DNA from: an uncultured Lachnospiraceae bacterium
GTDB taxonomy: Bacteria > Bacillota > Clostridia > Lachnospirales > Lachnospiraceae
NCBI GenBank assembly: GCA_900316075.1
Contig: ONBT01000012.1
Span: 1 to 55,914 of the forward strand
Direction: 5' to 3'
Length of the DNA stretch: 55,914 nucleotides
Part shown: in pieces, positions 8,849 to 17,901 of the stretch
Numbering within the stretch: the first letter of the stretch is position 1
Layout of the letters: each line of letters opens with the position of its first letter
Position numbers and translations under genes: made by a program
The notes under the pieces: generated by a model
Databases searched by the model: none
Told to the model about the DNA's origin: nothing
The model's input: only the letters and a program-made list of their open reading frames with translations

Positions 8849-10033
8849 ATGTTATCTGAAGAGAGAAAGCAGGATGTAATTGAGCTTTGCCAGGACCTGG
8901 TCAAGAGTTATTCCTATTCGGGCAACGAGGACGAGGTGGCGAGGAAGCTCGAGACCTACTACCGGGCCCACGGCTTTGATGATGTGAAAATCGACCAGTA
9001 TGGAAACATCATCGGCGTCATCAGGGGTCGGCGGAAGGGCCCGAAGCTTCTTTTCGACGGTCACATCGACACGGTGCCGGTGCCGGATCCTTCCCAGTGG
9101 AGCCATGATCCTTTTGGCGGAGAAATCGTCGACGGGAAGATCTACGGTCGTGGAACCTCCGACATGAAGGGGGCCGATGCGGCCATGGCTGTGGCAGCGG
9201 CTTCCTATGCTGAGGACACCGGAAAGAACTTCGGCGGGGAAATCTATGTGGCCGGGGTTGTTCACGAGGAGTGCTTCGAGGGCGTTGCGGCCCGCAGCAT
9301 CAGTGCGGCGGTTCAGCCCGACTACGTCATCATCGGAGAGGCTTCGGAACTGAATCTCAAGGTCGGCCAGAGGGGCCGGGGAGAGGTCGTCGTCGAGACC
9401 TTCGGTGTCCCCGCCCATTCGGCCAACCCGGAGAAGGGGGTCAATGCGGTCTATTCCATGTGCCGCCTGGTGGAAGCCATCCGGACCATCAAGCCCACCC
9501 ATGATGACTTCCTGGGGGATGGCATTCTCGAGCTTACCGATGTGAAGTCGGCTCCCTATCCCGGGGCATCCGTGGTTCCCGACTACTGCCGGGCCACCTA
9601 CGACCGCCGTCTCCTCGTGGGCGAAACCCGGGAGTCGGTGCTGGCGCCGATTCAGGAGATCATCGACCGCCTGTCTGCGGAAGACCCCAAGTTCAAGGCG
9701 AAAGTCTCCTTCGCGAGAGGTCATGAGAAGTGCTACACGGGCGAGACCATCGAGGGAGAGCGCTTCTTCCCCGGCTGGGCCTATGACGAGAAGGAAGACT
9801 ATATTCAGGCTGTCAAAAAGGAACTGAATGCCATGGGCTTTGAGCCGGAAATCACCAAGTACAACTTCTGCACCAACGGCAGCCACTATGCCGGGGAGGC
9901 CGGCATCAAGACCATCGGCATGGGGCCTTCAAGGGAAAACCTGGCCCACACGATTGACGAATACATTGAAATCGACCAGCTGACCGGGGTCACGGAGCGC
10001 TACATGGGCATCATGAAGGCGCTGCTGTTCTAG
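8849..10033 (+). CDS. ygeY: YgeY family M20-type metallohydrolase
   Basis: A 394-residue dinuclear zinc amidohydrolase of the M20/ArgE/DapE superfamily. Seen: LLFDGHIDTVP, GRGTSDMKGADAA and VVHEECFEGVA metal-site motifs, a dimerisation domain after GEVVVETFGVPAHSANPE, and a C-terminal histidine in ENLAHTIDE. A strong AGAGGAGAG site precedes ATG 8849. Databases call the family 'selenium metabolism hydrolase', but context links it to purine ring breakdown, probably hydrolysing an N-acyl or ureido intermediate. The 64-nt gap upstream is AT-rich (8797-8816) and could hold a promoter. Confidence 0.92.
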   Translation: MLSEERKQDVIELCQDLVKSYSYSGNEDEVARKLETYYRAHGFDDVKIDQYGNIIGVIRGRRKGPKLLFDGHIDTVPVPDPSQWSHDPFGGEIVDGKIYGRGTSDMKGADAAMAVAAASYAEDTGKNFGGEIYVAGVVHEECFEGVAARSISAAVQPDYVIIGEASELNLKVGQRGRGEVVVETFGVPAHSANPEKGVNAVYSMCRLVEAIRTIKPTHDDFLGDGILELTDVKSAPYPGASVVPDYCRATYDRRLLVGETRESVLAPIQEIIDRLSAEDPKFKAKVSFARGHEKCYTGETIEGERFFPGWAYDEKEDYIQAVKKELNAMGFEPEITKYNFCTNGSHYAGEAGIKTIGMGPSRENLAHTIDEYIEIDQLTGVTERYMGIMKALLF

Positions 10034-10041
10034 AGGATCGT

Positions 10042-11643
10042 ATGAGAATTCTTGTTAAAAATGCACGCATTGCGGATGGGACCGGAAAAGACCTCTTCGA
10101 CGGGGCAGTGCTGATTGAAGATGAGCGGATTGTCTCGCTTTTTCGCGGCGCAGCTTCGGTTGAGGTGGAAAGGAGCGCCGATCGGGTAATCGATGCCGGA
10201 GGACATGTCTGTGCCCCGGGCTTCATCGATACCCACTCCCACAGCGACTTGAAGGTTCTGTCGGAGCCTTCTCTTCTGCCCAAACTCCACCAGGGAATTA
10301 CGACAGAGGTTCTGGGCCAGGACGGAATTTCCATGGCCCCGCTGCCGGAGGCGTATATCGGCCCATGGCAGAAGAATCTGGCCGGCCTGGACGGGACGGA
10401 TGAGACCCTGGACTGGCATTACGGGAATGTTGACGGCTACTTCAACCTTCTTGAAAAGGCCGGTCCTGCTTTGAATGAAGCCTACCTCCTGCCTCACGGG
10501 AATATCCGCATGGAGGCCATGGGCCTTGAAAACCGTCCGGCGGACGAAAAAGACCTTGAGAAGATGAGGGAAATCACGGTCCGAGAGATGGAGGCAGGCT
10601 GCATCGGCGTGTCTTCCGGCCTCATATACATGCCCTGCGCCTATGGCAAGACGGAGGAACTGATAGAAATCTGTAAGGTGGCGGCTTCTTATGGCGGCGT
10701 CTTCGTCGTCCACCAGCGGTCCGAGGCGGATACCATCCTGCCTTCCATGGATGAAATCATACGGATTGGTCGGGAGTCCGGCATTCCCATCCACTTCTCC
10801 CATTTCAAGGTCTGCGGGAAGCCCAACTGGAAGTATCTTGACGGTATGTTTGAGAAGCTGGATCAGGCAGAGAAGGAGGGACTCACGGTTTCCTTCGACC
10901 AGTACCCCTATGTGGCGGGTTCCACCATGCTTGGAGTTATCCTGCCTCCCTGGGCCCACGACGGAGGGACGGAGCAGCTGTTGAAACGTCTATCAAGTAA
11001 CAGCGACCGGGCCCGGATGAAGGAAGATATCGCTAAAGGCATCCCCGGCTGGGACAACTTTATCGAGTTTGCGGGGACTGAGGGGATCTATATTACTTCT
11101 GTGCTTTCTGAGAAAAATCAGGATGCGGTCGGCATGTCTCTGGACGAACTCGGGGAGAAGAGGGGAAAAGAGCCGCTGGAGGCGGCCTTCGACCTCCTTC
11201 TTGAAGAAAAGAATGCGGTCGGCATGGTGGATTTCTACGGGACGGAGGACCATGTCAAGGCAATCATGAAGCGGCCGGAGATGAACCTCTGCACCGACGG
11301 CCTGCTTTCCGGCAAGCCCCACCCGCGGGTTTACGGGGCCTTCCCCCGGCTCCTCGGAAAGTACGTACGCGAGGAAAAGTGCCTGACCCTGCCGGAAGCC
11401 GTGCGGAAGATGACCGGGAAGGCGGCGGACGCATTGCATTTGAAGGACCGGGGCTATATCAAGGAAGGGTATTTCGCGGACCTTACCATCTTTGATCCGG
11501 AGACCGTGAAGGACTGCGGGACCTTCGAGAAGCCGGATGTCTATCCGACCGGCATTGAGACGGTCATCGTAAACGGACATGTGGCGCTGGAGCACGGAGA
11601 AGTTTCCGCAGAGCGCCGCGGAAAAGTGCTGCGGAGGAAGTGA
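10042..11643 (+). CDS. D-aminoacylase-like N-acyl-D-amino acid amidohydrolase
   Basis: A 533-residue amidohydrolase. Seen: GFIDTHSHSDLK with the HxH ligands, SSGLIYMPCAYGKTEEL, VVHQRSEAD, HFSHFKVCG, a catalytic-type CTDGLLSGKPHPR, and a C-terminal cap (GYFADLTIFDP). These fit the D-aminoacylase/dihydroorotase-like subgroup that deacylates N-acyl-D-amino acids. It begins 8 nt after ygeY with an AGAGGATC site, so it belongs to the same operon. It is not a core member of the purine cluster known to me. It may remove a formyl, carbamoyl or acyl group from a ring-opened intermediate; that role is inferred. Confidence 0.85.
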   Translation: MRILVKNARIADGTGKDLFDGAVLIEDERIVSLFRGAASVEVERSADRVIDAGGHVCAPGFIDTHSHSDLKVLSEPSLLPKLHQGITTEVLGQDGISMAPLPEAYIGPWQKNLAGLDGTDETLDWHYGNVDGYFNLLEKAGPALNEAYLLPHGNIRMEAMGLENRPADEKDLEKMREITVREMEAGCIGVSSGLIYMPCAYGKTEELIEICKVAASYGGVFVVHQRSEADTILPSMDEIIRIGRESGIPIHFSHFKVCGKPNWKYLDGMFEKLDQAEKEGLTVSFDQYPYVAGSTMLGVILPPWAHDGGTEQLLKRLSSNSDRARMKEDIAKGIPGWDNFIEFAGTEGIYITSVLSEKNQDAVGMSLDELGEKRGKEPLEAAFDLLLEEKNAVGMVDFYGTEDHVKAIMKRPEMNLCTDGLLSGKPHPRVYGAFPRLLGKYVREEKCLTLPEAVRKMTGKAADALHLKDRGYIKEGYFADLTIFDPETVKDCGTFEKPDVYPTGIETVIVNGHVALEHGEVSAERRGKVLRRK

Positions 11644-11644
11644 G

Positions 11645-14212
11645 ATGTATCACATCACAGTCAACGGAAAAGAGTATACAACGGACGAGGACAAGCGTCT
11701 CATGGACTTCCTGCGGGAGGACCTGGACCTGACTTCGGTCAAGAACGGCTGCGGGCAGGGTGCCTGCGGGGCCTGCATGGTCATCATGGACGGGCAGAAG
11801 GTCCGCTCCTGCCTCAGAAAGACTTCCGACTGTGACGAGCGCTCGATTATCACCCTCGAGGGCCTTTCCGAGCGGGAAAAGCAGGTGTATTCTTTCGCCT
11901 TTGCCACGGCCGGAGCCGTCCAGTGCGGCTACTGCACGCCGGGCATGGTCATCAGCACAAAGGTCCTTCTTGATTCGAATGGAAACCCTACGGAGGAGGA
12001 CATCAAAAGGGCAATCGAGACAAACCTCTGCCGCTGCACAGGCTATGTGAAGATTATAAAAGCGGTAAAGCTGGCGGCGGCCTGCTTCCACGGTGAAGTG
12101 GAACCGAATATCAACCCGGCGGAGGGACACGTAGGAGAGCGGGCGGTCCGGCAGGATGCGGTCGACAAGATTCTCGGGAAGGCCAAATTTGCAGGGGACT
12201 TAAAGGCAGACGGGATGGTTTACGGGTCTGCCCTCCACTCGAAATATCCGCGCGCCTTGGTCAAAAATATTAGTATAGAAAAGGCACTGAAGCATCCGGA
12301 CTGCGTGGGCATTGTGACGGCAAAAGACGTGCCCGGGGAGCGGACGATCGGGCATCTGACTCTGGACTGGCCGGCCCTCATCGACGTCGGGGAGGAGACC
12401 CGGTATTGCGGGGACGCCCTGGCCCTGGTGGCGTCGCGCCGGATGGAGTCCCTTGAGGAAATCAAGGCCCTGATTGAGGTCGACTACGAGGAGCGAAAGC
12501 CGGTCTTTGACCCGGAGGAAGCCCTGGAGCGGGCGGATTACCAGGTGCATCCGGAGGACGGCAAAGACGGCAATGTCTACCAGGTCGAGAAGGTGCAGCG
12601 GGGCGATGTGGACAAGGCCCTGGCGGAGTCCGCTTTCGTGGTGACCGAGGAATATGAGACGCCTTTTCAGGAGCACGCCTTTCTGGAACCCGAGTCGGCC
12701 CTGGCCGTGCCGGACGGGGAAGACCACCTGACGGTCTACACCGGCGGCCAGTCCGTCTTTGATGACAAGCGGGAGATTTCAAGGCTCTTAGGGCTTTCCG
12801 AGGGGCAGCTTCGGATCATCTCCGCTTATGTCGGCGGGGGCTTCGGCGGCAAGGAGGATATGTCGGTCCAGCACCATGCGGCCCTGCTGGCCTGGATTCT
12901 GAAGGTGCCTGTCCGGGTCACCTTCACCCGGGAAGAGTCGATGAGATATCATGTCAAGCGGCACCCGATGAAGATGCGCCTGACGACGGGCTGCGATAAG
13001 GACGGGCATCTGACGGCCATGCGCCTGCGCCTCATCGCAAATACGGGGGCCTATGCCTCCCTGGGCGGGCCGGTTCTGCAGCGGGCCTGCACCCACGCGG
13101 CCGGGCCTTATAACTATCAGAATATCGACATCATCGGCACGGCTGTCTACACAAATACGGTGCCGGCCGGGGCCTTCCGGGGTTTCGGGGTCGTCCAGTC
13201 CGCCTTCGCGACCGAGTGCAACCTGAACCTTCTGGCGGAGAAGGTGGGCATTGATCCCTGGGAAATGCGCTATCGGAACGCCCTGCGGCCCGGGGACATC
13301 CTTCCGAACGGGCAGGAGGCGGATGCATCGACCGGTATCGTGGAAACTCTGGAGGCTGTTAAGCAAGCCTATTATTCGGATCCGGACCATGCCGGCATTG
13401 CCTGCGCCATCAAGAACGCGGGCGTGGGCGTCGGGGTGCCGGATATTGGAAGGGTGACCCTGCATGTGGAAGGCGGGGAGGTTAGTCTTCGTACGAGTGC
13501 TGCCTGCATGGGCCAGGGCATTGCTTCCACCATGCGGGCCATCGCCTGCGAAGCGTCCGGCCTTCCGGCGGAAAAGATCATCGTCCACTGCCCGGATACG
13601 GATGTGACGCCGGATGCCGGAACGTCGACTGCCTCCAGGCAGACGACGATTACCGGCGAGGCCTCGCGCCGAGCCGGGCTCATGCTTGCTGAGGCGTTGA
13701 AGAATCATACGCTCGAAGAGCTTGAGGGGCAGGACTTCGCAGCCGAATATCATGCAAAGACCGACCCCATGGGTTCGCCCAAGCCCCATCCGGTCAGTCA
13801 TGTGGCCTACGGCTACGCCTCCCAGGTGGTCTTTCTCGATGATAATGGAAAAGTGAAGAAAGTCGTGGCCGCTCACGATGTGGGCAAAGCCATCAATCCG
13901 GCCAATGTGGAAGGACAGATAGAAGGCGGCGTCGTCATGGGCTTAGGCTTCGGCCTGACGGAAGACCTTCGGATGCAGGACGGGGAGCCCACGGCCAAGT
14001 ATGGAACCATGGGTCTCTGGAGGGCCCGGGCTCTGCCGGAGATTGAAACCATCCTCATAGAGAAGAATCCGGACGAGAAGGCCTACGGGGCCAAGGGGGT
14101 CGGGGAAATTCCCCTGATCCCCATGGGCCCGGCCTTGCAGAATGCGTATTACAAGCGGGACGGCGCCTTCCGGACGAAGCTGCCCCTGAAGCATACGCCT
14201 TATCGAAAATAA
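11645..14212 (+). CDS. xdhD: Fused 2Fe-2S/molybdenum hydroxylase, XdhD-like
   Basis: 855 residues with iron-sulfur and molybdenum subunits in one chain. Residues 1-160 carry both [2Fe-2S] motifs (CGQGACGACMV; CGYCTPGM then CRCTGY). The rest is the Mo domain: VGERAVRQDA linker, GGGFGGKEDMS, AFRGFGVVQS, and C-terminal GAKGVGEIPLIPMG with the catalytic Glu. ATG 11645 lies just after the D-aminoacylase stop with GAGGAAG upstream. No FAD subunit is adjacent, so electrons must leave through another partner. The architecture matches E. coli XdhD and selenium-dependent hydroxylases, but a selenium ligand cannot be judged from sequence. Confidence 0.92.
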   Translation: MYHITVNGKEYTTDEDKRLMDFLREDLDLTSVKNGCGQGACGACMVIMDGQKVRSCLRKTSDCDERSIITLEGLSEREKQVYSFAFATAGAVQCGYCTPGMVISTKVLLDSNGNPTEEDIKRAIETNLCRCTGYVKIIKAVKLAAACFHGEVEPNINPAEGHVGERAVRQDAVDKILGKAKFAGDLKADGMVYGSALHSKYPRALVKNISIEKALKHPDCVGIVTAKDVPGERTIGHLTLDWPALIDVGEETRYCGDALALVASRRMESLEEIKALIEVDYEERKPVFDPEEALERADYQVHPEDGKDGNVYQVEKVQRGDVDKALAESAFVVTEEYETPFQEHAFLEPESALAVPDGEDHLTVYTGGQSVFDDKREISRLLGLSEGQLRIISAYVGGGFGGKEDMSVQHHAALLAWILKVPVRVTFTREESMRYHVKRHPMKMRLTTGCDKDGHLTAMRLRLIANTGAYASLGGPVLQRACTHAAGPYNYQNIDIIGTAVYTNTVPAGAFRGFGVVQSAFATECNLNLLAEKVGIDPWEMRYRNALRPGDILPNGQEADASTGIVETLEAVKQAYYSDPDHAGIACAIKNAGVGVGVPDIGRVTLHVEGGEVSLRTSAACMGQGIASTMRAIACEASGLPAEKIIVHCPDTDVTPDAGTSTASRQTTITGEASRRAGLMLAEALKNHTLEELEGQDFAAEYHAKTDPMGSPKPHPVSHVAYGYASQVVFLDDNGKVKKVVAAHDVGKAINPANVEGQIEGGVVMGLGFGLTEDLRMQDGEPTAKYGTMGLWRARALPEIETILIEKNPDEKAYGAKGVGEIPLIPMGPALQNAYYKRDGAFRTKLPLKHTPYRK

Positions 14213-14802
14213 TGAAAAACATCTGTGCCATCATAACTGCCGCGGGACTTTCTTCCCGCATGGGGGACTTCAAGCCCCTTCACCCGGTGGACGGGAAGGT
14301 TTCCATGATCCAAAAAGAGGTGGAGACCTTTTCGGAAGCCGGGATTTCCCGTATAATAGTGGTCACCGGCTTCCGGGCGGCGGACATAGAGACAGAGCTT
14401 GCCGGCAGAGGTGTTGAATTCGCATACAATGCAGCCTACGACCAAAACGAGATGTTTGACTCGGTATGTATCGGTCTCCGGCAGGCGCTGCGAAATGAGC
14501 TCGAGGCTGTTCTGATTACACCGGTGGATGTTCCGATGTTTTTGGCAGACACGGTGAAGAGGCTGCTGAAATCGGAAGGTTATGTCCGAATTCCTTCGGA
14601 TGGAAAGCATGGGGGGCATCCCCTTTTGCTTTTGAAACCGGTTTGTGAAGCCGTGTTAAGAGATTCCGGCGATGGCGGGCTGAAAGGAGCTTTGAAACGG
14701 GCAGGGTATGAAACGGCTTATGTACCGGTGAACGATTCCGGAGCTTTTGTTGATTTTGACACACCGGAAGATTATCGAAAACTGAAGGAGAATGCACGAT
14801 GA
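14212..14802 (+). CDS. mocA: MocA-like molybdenum cofactor nucleotidyltransferase
   Basis: A 196-residue nucleotidyltransferase. Seen: IITAAGLSSRMGDFKPL, the MobA/MocA nucleotide-binding signature, DQNEMFDSVCIGL, and LITPVDVPMF holding the metal-binding Asp. MocA attaches CMP to Mo-molybdopterin, giving the cytosine dinucleotide form used by xanthine dehydrogenase-family enzymes. Its ATG shares one base with the stop of the fused hydroxylase gene, so the enzyme and its cofactor maker are translationally coupled. Lower GC than its neighbours around 14640-14790 is noticeable. A MobA or other sugar-type transferase is less likely given context. Confidence 0.85.
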   Translation: MKNICAIITAAGLSSRMGDFKPLHPVDGKVSMIQKEVETFSEAGISRIIVVTGFRAADIETELAGRGVEFAYNAAYDQNEMFDSVCIGLRQALRNELEAVLITPVDVPMFLADTVKRLLKSEGYVRIPSDGKHGGHPLLLLKPVCEAVLRDSGDGGLKGALKRAGYETAYVPVNDSGAFVDFDTPEDYRKLKENAR

Positions 14803-15887
14803 AACTGATGAAAACGGAAGACGCGGTCGGGCAGATCCTCTGTCAGGACATCACCCAGATTATCCGCGGAGGCTACAAGGGCCCGGTCTTCCGCAAGGGA
14901 CACGTGATCACGGAAGAGGACATTCCGGTCCTGCTTTCAGTCGGCAAGGATAATATTTATATCTGGGAAAACGACGGCTCTCTCGTCCACGAAAACGACG
15001 GGGCAGAGATCCTCTATGAAATTTCCGCCGGGCAGAATATTCGTCCCGGGGACGATATCAAAGAAGGGAAAATAGAGCTCTTCGCTGAAATCGACGGGCT
15101 TTTCAAAGTGGACCGCGAAAAGCTTCTCGCCGTGAATTCTCTCGGTGAAATGATGATAGCTTCCCGCCACGGGGATTTCCCTGTGAAGGCCGGCGACAAG
15201 CTGGCCGGAGAGCGAATCATCCCTCTTGCGATTGAGAAGGAGAAGATGGAGAAAGCCCGGGAGACGGTATTCGGCCGAGCGGCTGAAGGAAGCGAAAACG
15301 GAGCGCTTCCGGCGGCTGTCGGCGGAAAAGATGCCGGAGCCGGGAAGATTTTCAACGTCCTCCCCTTCCACCACAAGAAAGTCGGCATCGTGACGACCGG
15401 AAATGAGGTCTACTATCATCGAATCGAAGACACCTTCACGGATGTCGTTATGGAAAAGCTGTCGGAATATGATACGGAAGTCATCGGGCACGAGCTTTCC
15501 TCGGATGACGCGGAGATGGAGATTTCCTGCATTCGAAAGCTTCTCGATACCGGGGCGGACATGATTCTCTGCACCGGAGGCATGAGCGTGGACCCGGACG
15601 ACCGGACCCCGCTTGCCATCCGGACAGTAGCCGGCGGCCAGATCACTTATGGGTCTCCGGTTCTGCCCGGAGCCATGTTTCAGCTTTCTTACTATAATAA
15701 TATAATTCCCCTGGTCGGTCTGCCCGGCTGTGTGATGCACGCAAAGCGTACGGTATTTGATCTGATCCTGCCCCGCCTGCTGGCGGATGACCCTGTCAGC
15801 CGGGAGGAGATCGCAGCCCTGGGTGAAGGCGGTATGTGCCTGAACTGCAAGACCTGCACTTTCCCCAACTGTGGATTTGGAAAATAA
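14799..15887 (+). CDS. Molybdopterin-binding protein (MoeA/MogA fold) with a Cys-rich C-terminus
   Basis: A 362-residue protein. The C-terminal half has the MogA/MoeA molybdopterin-binding fold: VGIVTTGNEVYYHRIEDTF, ILCTGGMSVDPDDRTP, GSPVLPGAMF and VGLPGCVMHA. The tail carries four clustered cysteines (CLNCKTCTFPNCGFGK), absent from standard MoeA and probably a metal site. It overlaps mocA by 4 nt. A role in molybdenum insertion or in maturing the adjacent hydroxylase cofactor is inferred from fold and position. It lacks the full MoeA domain set, so I avoid the moeA symbol. Confidence 0.82.
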   Translation: MKLMKTEDAVGQILCQDITQIIRGGYKGPVFRKGHVITEEDIPVLLSVGKDNIYIWENDGSLVHENDGAEILYEISAGQNIRPGDDIKEGKIELFAEIDGLFKVDREKLLAVNSLGEMMIASRHGDFPVKAGDKLAGERIIPLAIEKEKMEKARETVFGRAAEGSENGALPAAVGGKDAGAGKIFNVLPFHHKKVGIVTTGNEVYYHRIEDTFTDVVMEKLSEYDTEVIGHELSSDDAEMEISCIRKLLDTGADMILCTGGMSVDPDDRTPLAIRTVAGGQITYGSPVLPGAMFQLSYYNNIIPLVGLPGCVMHAKRTVFDLILPRLLADDPVSREEIAALGEGGMCLNCKTCTFPNCGFGK

Positions 15888-15888
15888 G

Positions 15889-15927
15889 TTGACACGCGAC
15901 AACCGAAACTGATTGACATACGACAAC
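15889..15927 (+). repeat. Two direct copies of TTGACA-nn-CGACAAC
   Basis: Copies at 15889-15903 and 15913-15927, 24 bp apart, differ only at the two middle bases (CG versus TA). They fill the 47-nt gap between the molybdopterin-binding protein and the XdhC-like gene, whose ATG at 15935 has no visible Shine-Dalgarno. Each copy also contains a perfect -35 hexamer. Operator half-sites or a duplicated promoter element are both possible. Confidence 0.6.
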
Positions 15928-15934
15928 TAAATCG

Positions 15935-16786
15935 ATGACAGACATTCAGAAAAACAGAGAAAAGTATAAGGCCCTATTGGAGTCGGAGCGGGGGCGGCAG
16001 CAGAAGGCTGTCATTTGCGGAGCAGGGAACGTGGGCCTGGAAACAGGAAAGCTGCTGAAGCAGATGGACTTTTCCGTGACCTTCATAGAGGACCGGAAGG
16101 AATTTGCTGCTGCGGCAGAGGCAGCCGGAGCCGACAGGGTCCTCTGCGGGGATTTTTCAACGTCTCTATCCCAGATTGACGGGAGCCGGGACACCTGGTT
16201 CATCATCATGACCCGGGAGCACGAATTCGACCGGCTTTGTCTCCAGAAAATAGCGATAAAGCCTCATGCCTACATCGGTATGATGGGCTCCAGACGGCGG
16301 ACGAAGCTCCTGATTGAATCCCTGGAGCAGGAAGGGATTGATAGGAGAGTGCTGGAGAATGTCCACACTCCCATCGGCCTTTCCATCAAGGCGGATACTC
16401 CCTTTGAAATTGCAGTCTCAATTGCGGCTGAAATCATTTCCTTAAAAAATGCCGGTAAGCACGACGACCGGGCGGACCTGGACGTGCTTGAAGAGATTGC
16501 TTCCCTGCCGGAGGATGAGCGGGCCATTGCGGCAAGGATTATCGATGCCCGGGGGTCAGTTCCGAGAGGTGTGGGAGCCCTCATGCTGATTCATTCGGAT
16601 GGAAGCATTGCCGGCACCATCGGCGGAGGTTCTTCGGAGTATGCCGTGATGCAGCGGGCCGGGGAGAAGCTTTCAGCCGGAGACAGCGCTTACGAGGAAA
16701 TGTCCCTGGACCTGGCGGGAACGGATGTCAGCGACCTGGAGATGCTCTGCGGGGGACGGCTTGTGGTTTCCCTGGAGACAGTCTGA
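15935..16786 (+). CDS. XdhC/CoxI family hydroxylase maturation factor with swapped domain order
   Basis: 283 residues. Residues 20-160 form the Rossmann domain (KAVICGAGNVGLETGKLL, FIEDRKEF, YIGMMGSRRR), normally the C-terminal half of XdhC. Residues 190-283 form the XdhC/CoxI domain (ARGSVPRGVGALMLIHSDG, AGTIGGGSSEYAVM), normally N-terminal, so the domains are in reverse order. XdhC proteins bind and sulfurate the molybdenum cofactor and hand it to xanthine dehydrogenase-type enzymes. The neighbouring moco genes and two hydroxylases fit that job. The start is uncertain because no ribosome binding site is visible. Confidence 0.83.
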   Translation: MTDIQKNREKYKALLESERGRQQKAVICGAGNVGLETGKLLKQMDFSVTFIEDRKEFAAAAEAAGADRVLCGDFSTSLSQIDGSRDTWFIIMTREHEFDRLCLQKIAIKPHAYIGMMGSRRRTKLLIESLEQEGIDRRVLENVHTPIGLSIKADTPFEIAVSIAAEIISLKNAGKHDDRADLDVLEEIASLPEDERAIAARIIDARGSVPRGVGALMLIHSDGSIAGTIGGGSSEYAVMQRAGEKLSAGDSAYEEMSLDLAGTDVSDLEMLCGGRLVVSLETV

Positions 16787-17865
16787 TGCAGGACACTTTC
16801 GGGCGCGAAATTACATACATGCGGATTTCCGTCACGGAAGCCTGCAATATGGCCTGCCGCTACTGCAGCCCGGGAGGCGCGGACGGAAAAGAAGGCAGGC
16901 GGCAGCTTCTTTCAACAGACCAGATTGTCGATGTCTGTCGGGCCGCAATTTCCCTGGGGATTCGGAACTTCCGCTTTACCGGGGGCGAGCCCCTGCTGCG
17001 GCAGGACCTGCAAGAGATCGTTCGGCGAGTACATGAAATTCCGGGGGTCGGGGAACTGACCTTGACGACGAATGGTCTTCTGCTGGAAGGGTGGATAGAA
17101 GACCTGGTGAAATCCGGGTTGACGGGCGTCAACATAAGCCTGGATACCCTGGACAGGAAGCACTTTCAGGAAATTACCGGTGTGGACGGTCTCGAGCAGG
17201 TGATGGCTGGAATCCGGAAAGCCTTGGATTTTCATGGCCTCCGCATTCATTTGAACTGCGTTCCCCAGAAGGGGACGACGGAGGATGACCTTTTGCAGCT
17301 GGCGGAACTGAGTCTCAGATATCCGCTTTCCGTCCGCTTCATTGAGATGATGCCATTAGGTTGCGGGAAGAAGTACCGGCCGGTTTCGAATGAGAAGGTA
17401 AAGAACCTTCTGTATAGGCGGTGGCCGGACCTTACGCCAGAAGAGAAAAGCATGGAGCGGGCAGGCAGAAGAGCCAATTTCTCTGTTGATGGAAATGCAG
17501 GAGCGGTTGAGGAAATGCCTTCCAAGACTTCCGGCATACGGGCCTCGCATGGGCTCGGCCCTGCGGTCTATTACCGCATTCCCGGAGCAGCGGGAACCAT
17601 CGGCTTCATCAGTCCGATTTCGGACCGCTACTGCACCGCCTGCAATCGTATTCGCCTGACGAGTGACGGATATGTCAAGGGCTGCCTTTCCTATGCTTCC
17701 GATTTGTCGGTTCTTCCGGCGTTTCAGATTGCGGATAGGGAGGAGCGGCAGGCAGCGCTCGTTGAGGTACTGAAGCAGGGAATTCTTTTAAAACCGCAGG
17801 CCCACACCTTCGCAGAGAGAGCGGGGGCATCGGAAGACCGTACGATGCAGGAAATCGGCGGGTGA
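16786..17865 (+). CDS. moaA: GTP 3',8-cyclase MoaA
   Basis: A 359-residue radical SAM enzyme for the first step of molybdopterin synthesis, GTP to 3',8-cyclo-dihydro-GTP. Seen: N-terminal radical SAM cysteines CNMACRYC, RFTGGEPLLR for SAM binding, NISLDTLD, the second cluster CTACNRIRLTSDGYVKGC near residue 285, and a C-terminal EIGG tail like the essential GG end of MoaA. ATG 16786 overlaps the preceding TGA by one base. MoaC, the partner for the next step, is at 23763. Confidence 0.93.
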   Translation: MQDTFGREITYMRISVTEACNMACRYCSPGGADGKEGRRQLLSTDQIVDVCRAAISLGIRNFRFTGGEPLLRQDLQEIVRRVHEIPGVGELTLTTNGLLLEGWIEDLVKSGLTGVNISLDTLDRKHFQEITGVDGLEQVMAGIRKALDFHGLRIHLNCVPQKGTTEDDLLQLAELSLRYPLSVRFIEMMPLGCGKKYRPVSNEKVKNLLYRRWPDLTPEEKSMERAGRRANFSVDGNAGAVEEMPSKTSGIRASHGLGPAVYYRIPGAAGTIGFISPISDRYCTACNRIRLTSDGYVKGCLSYASDLSVLPAFQIADREERQAALVEVLKQGILLKPQAHTFAERAGASEDRTMQEIGG

Positions 17866-17901
17866 CGAGAAGCAATTTCATACTTGAAGTAAATACGACT
17901 T

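Noticed and set aside
11645-14212. Selenocysteine codon in the fused hydroxylase
   Set aside because: No in-frame TGA inside the gene. Selenium in this enzyme class is a cofactor ligand rather than a coded residue, so sequence cannot show it.
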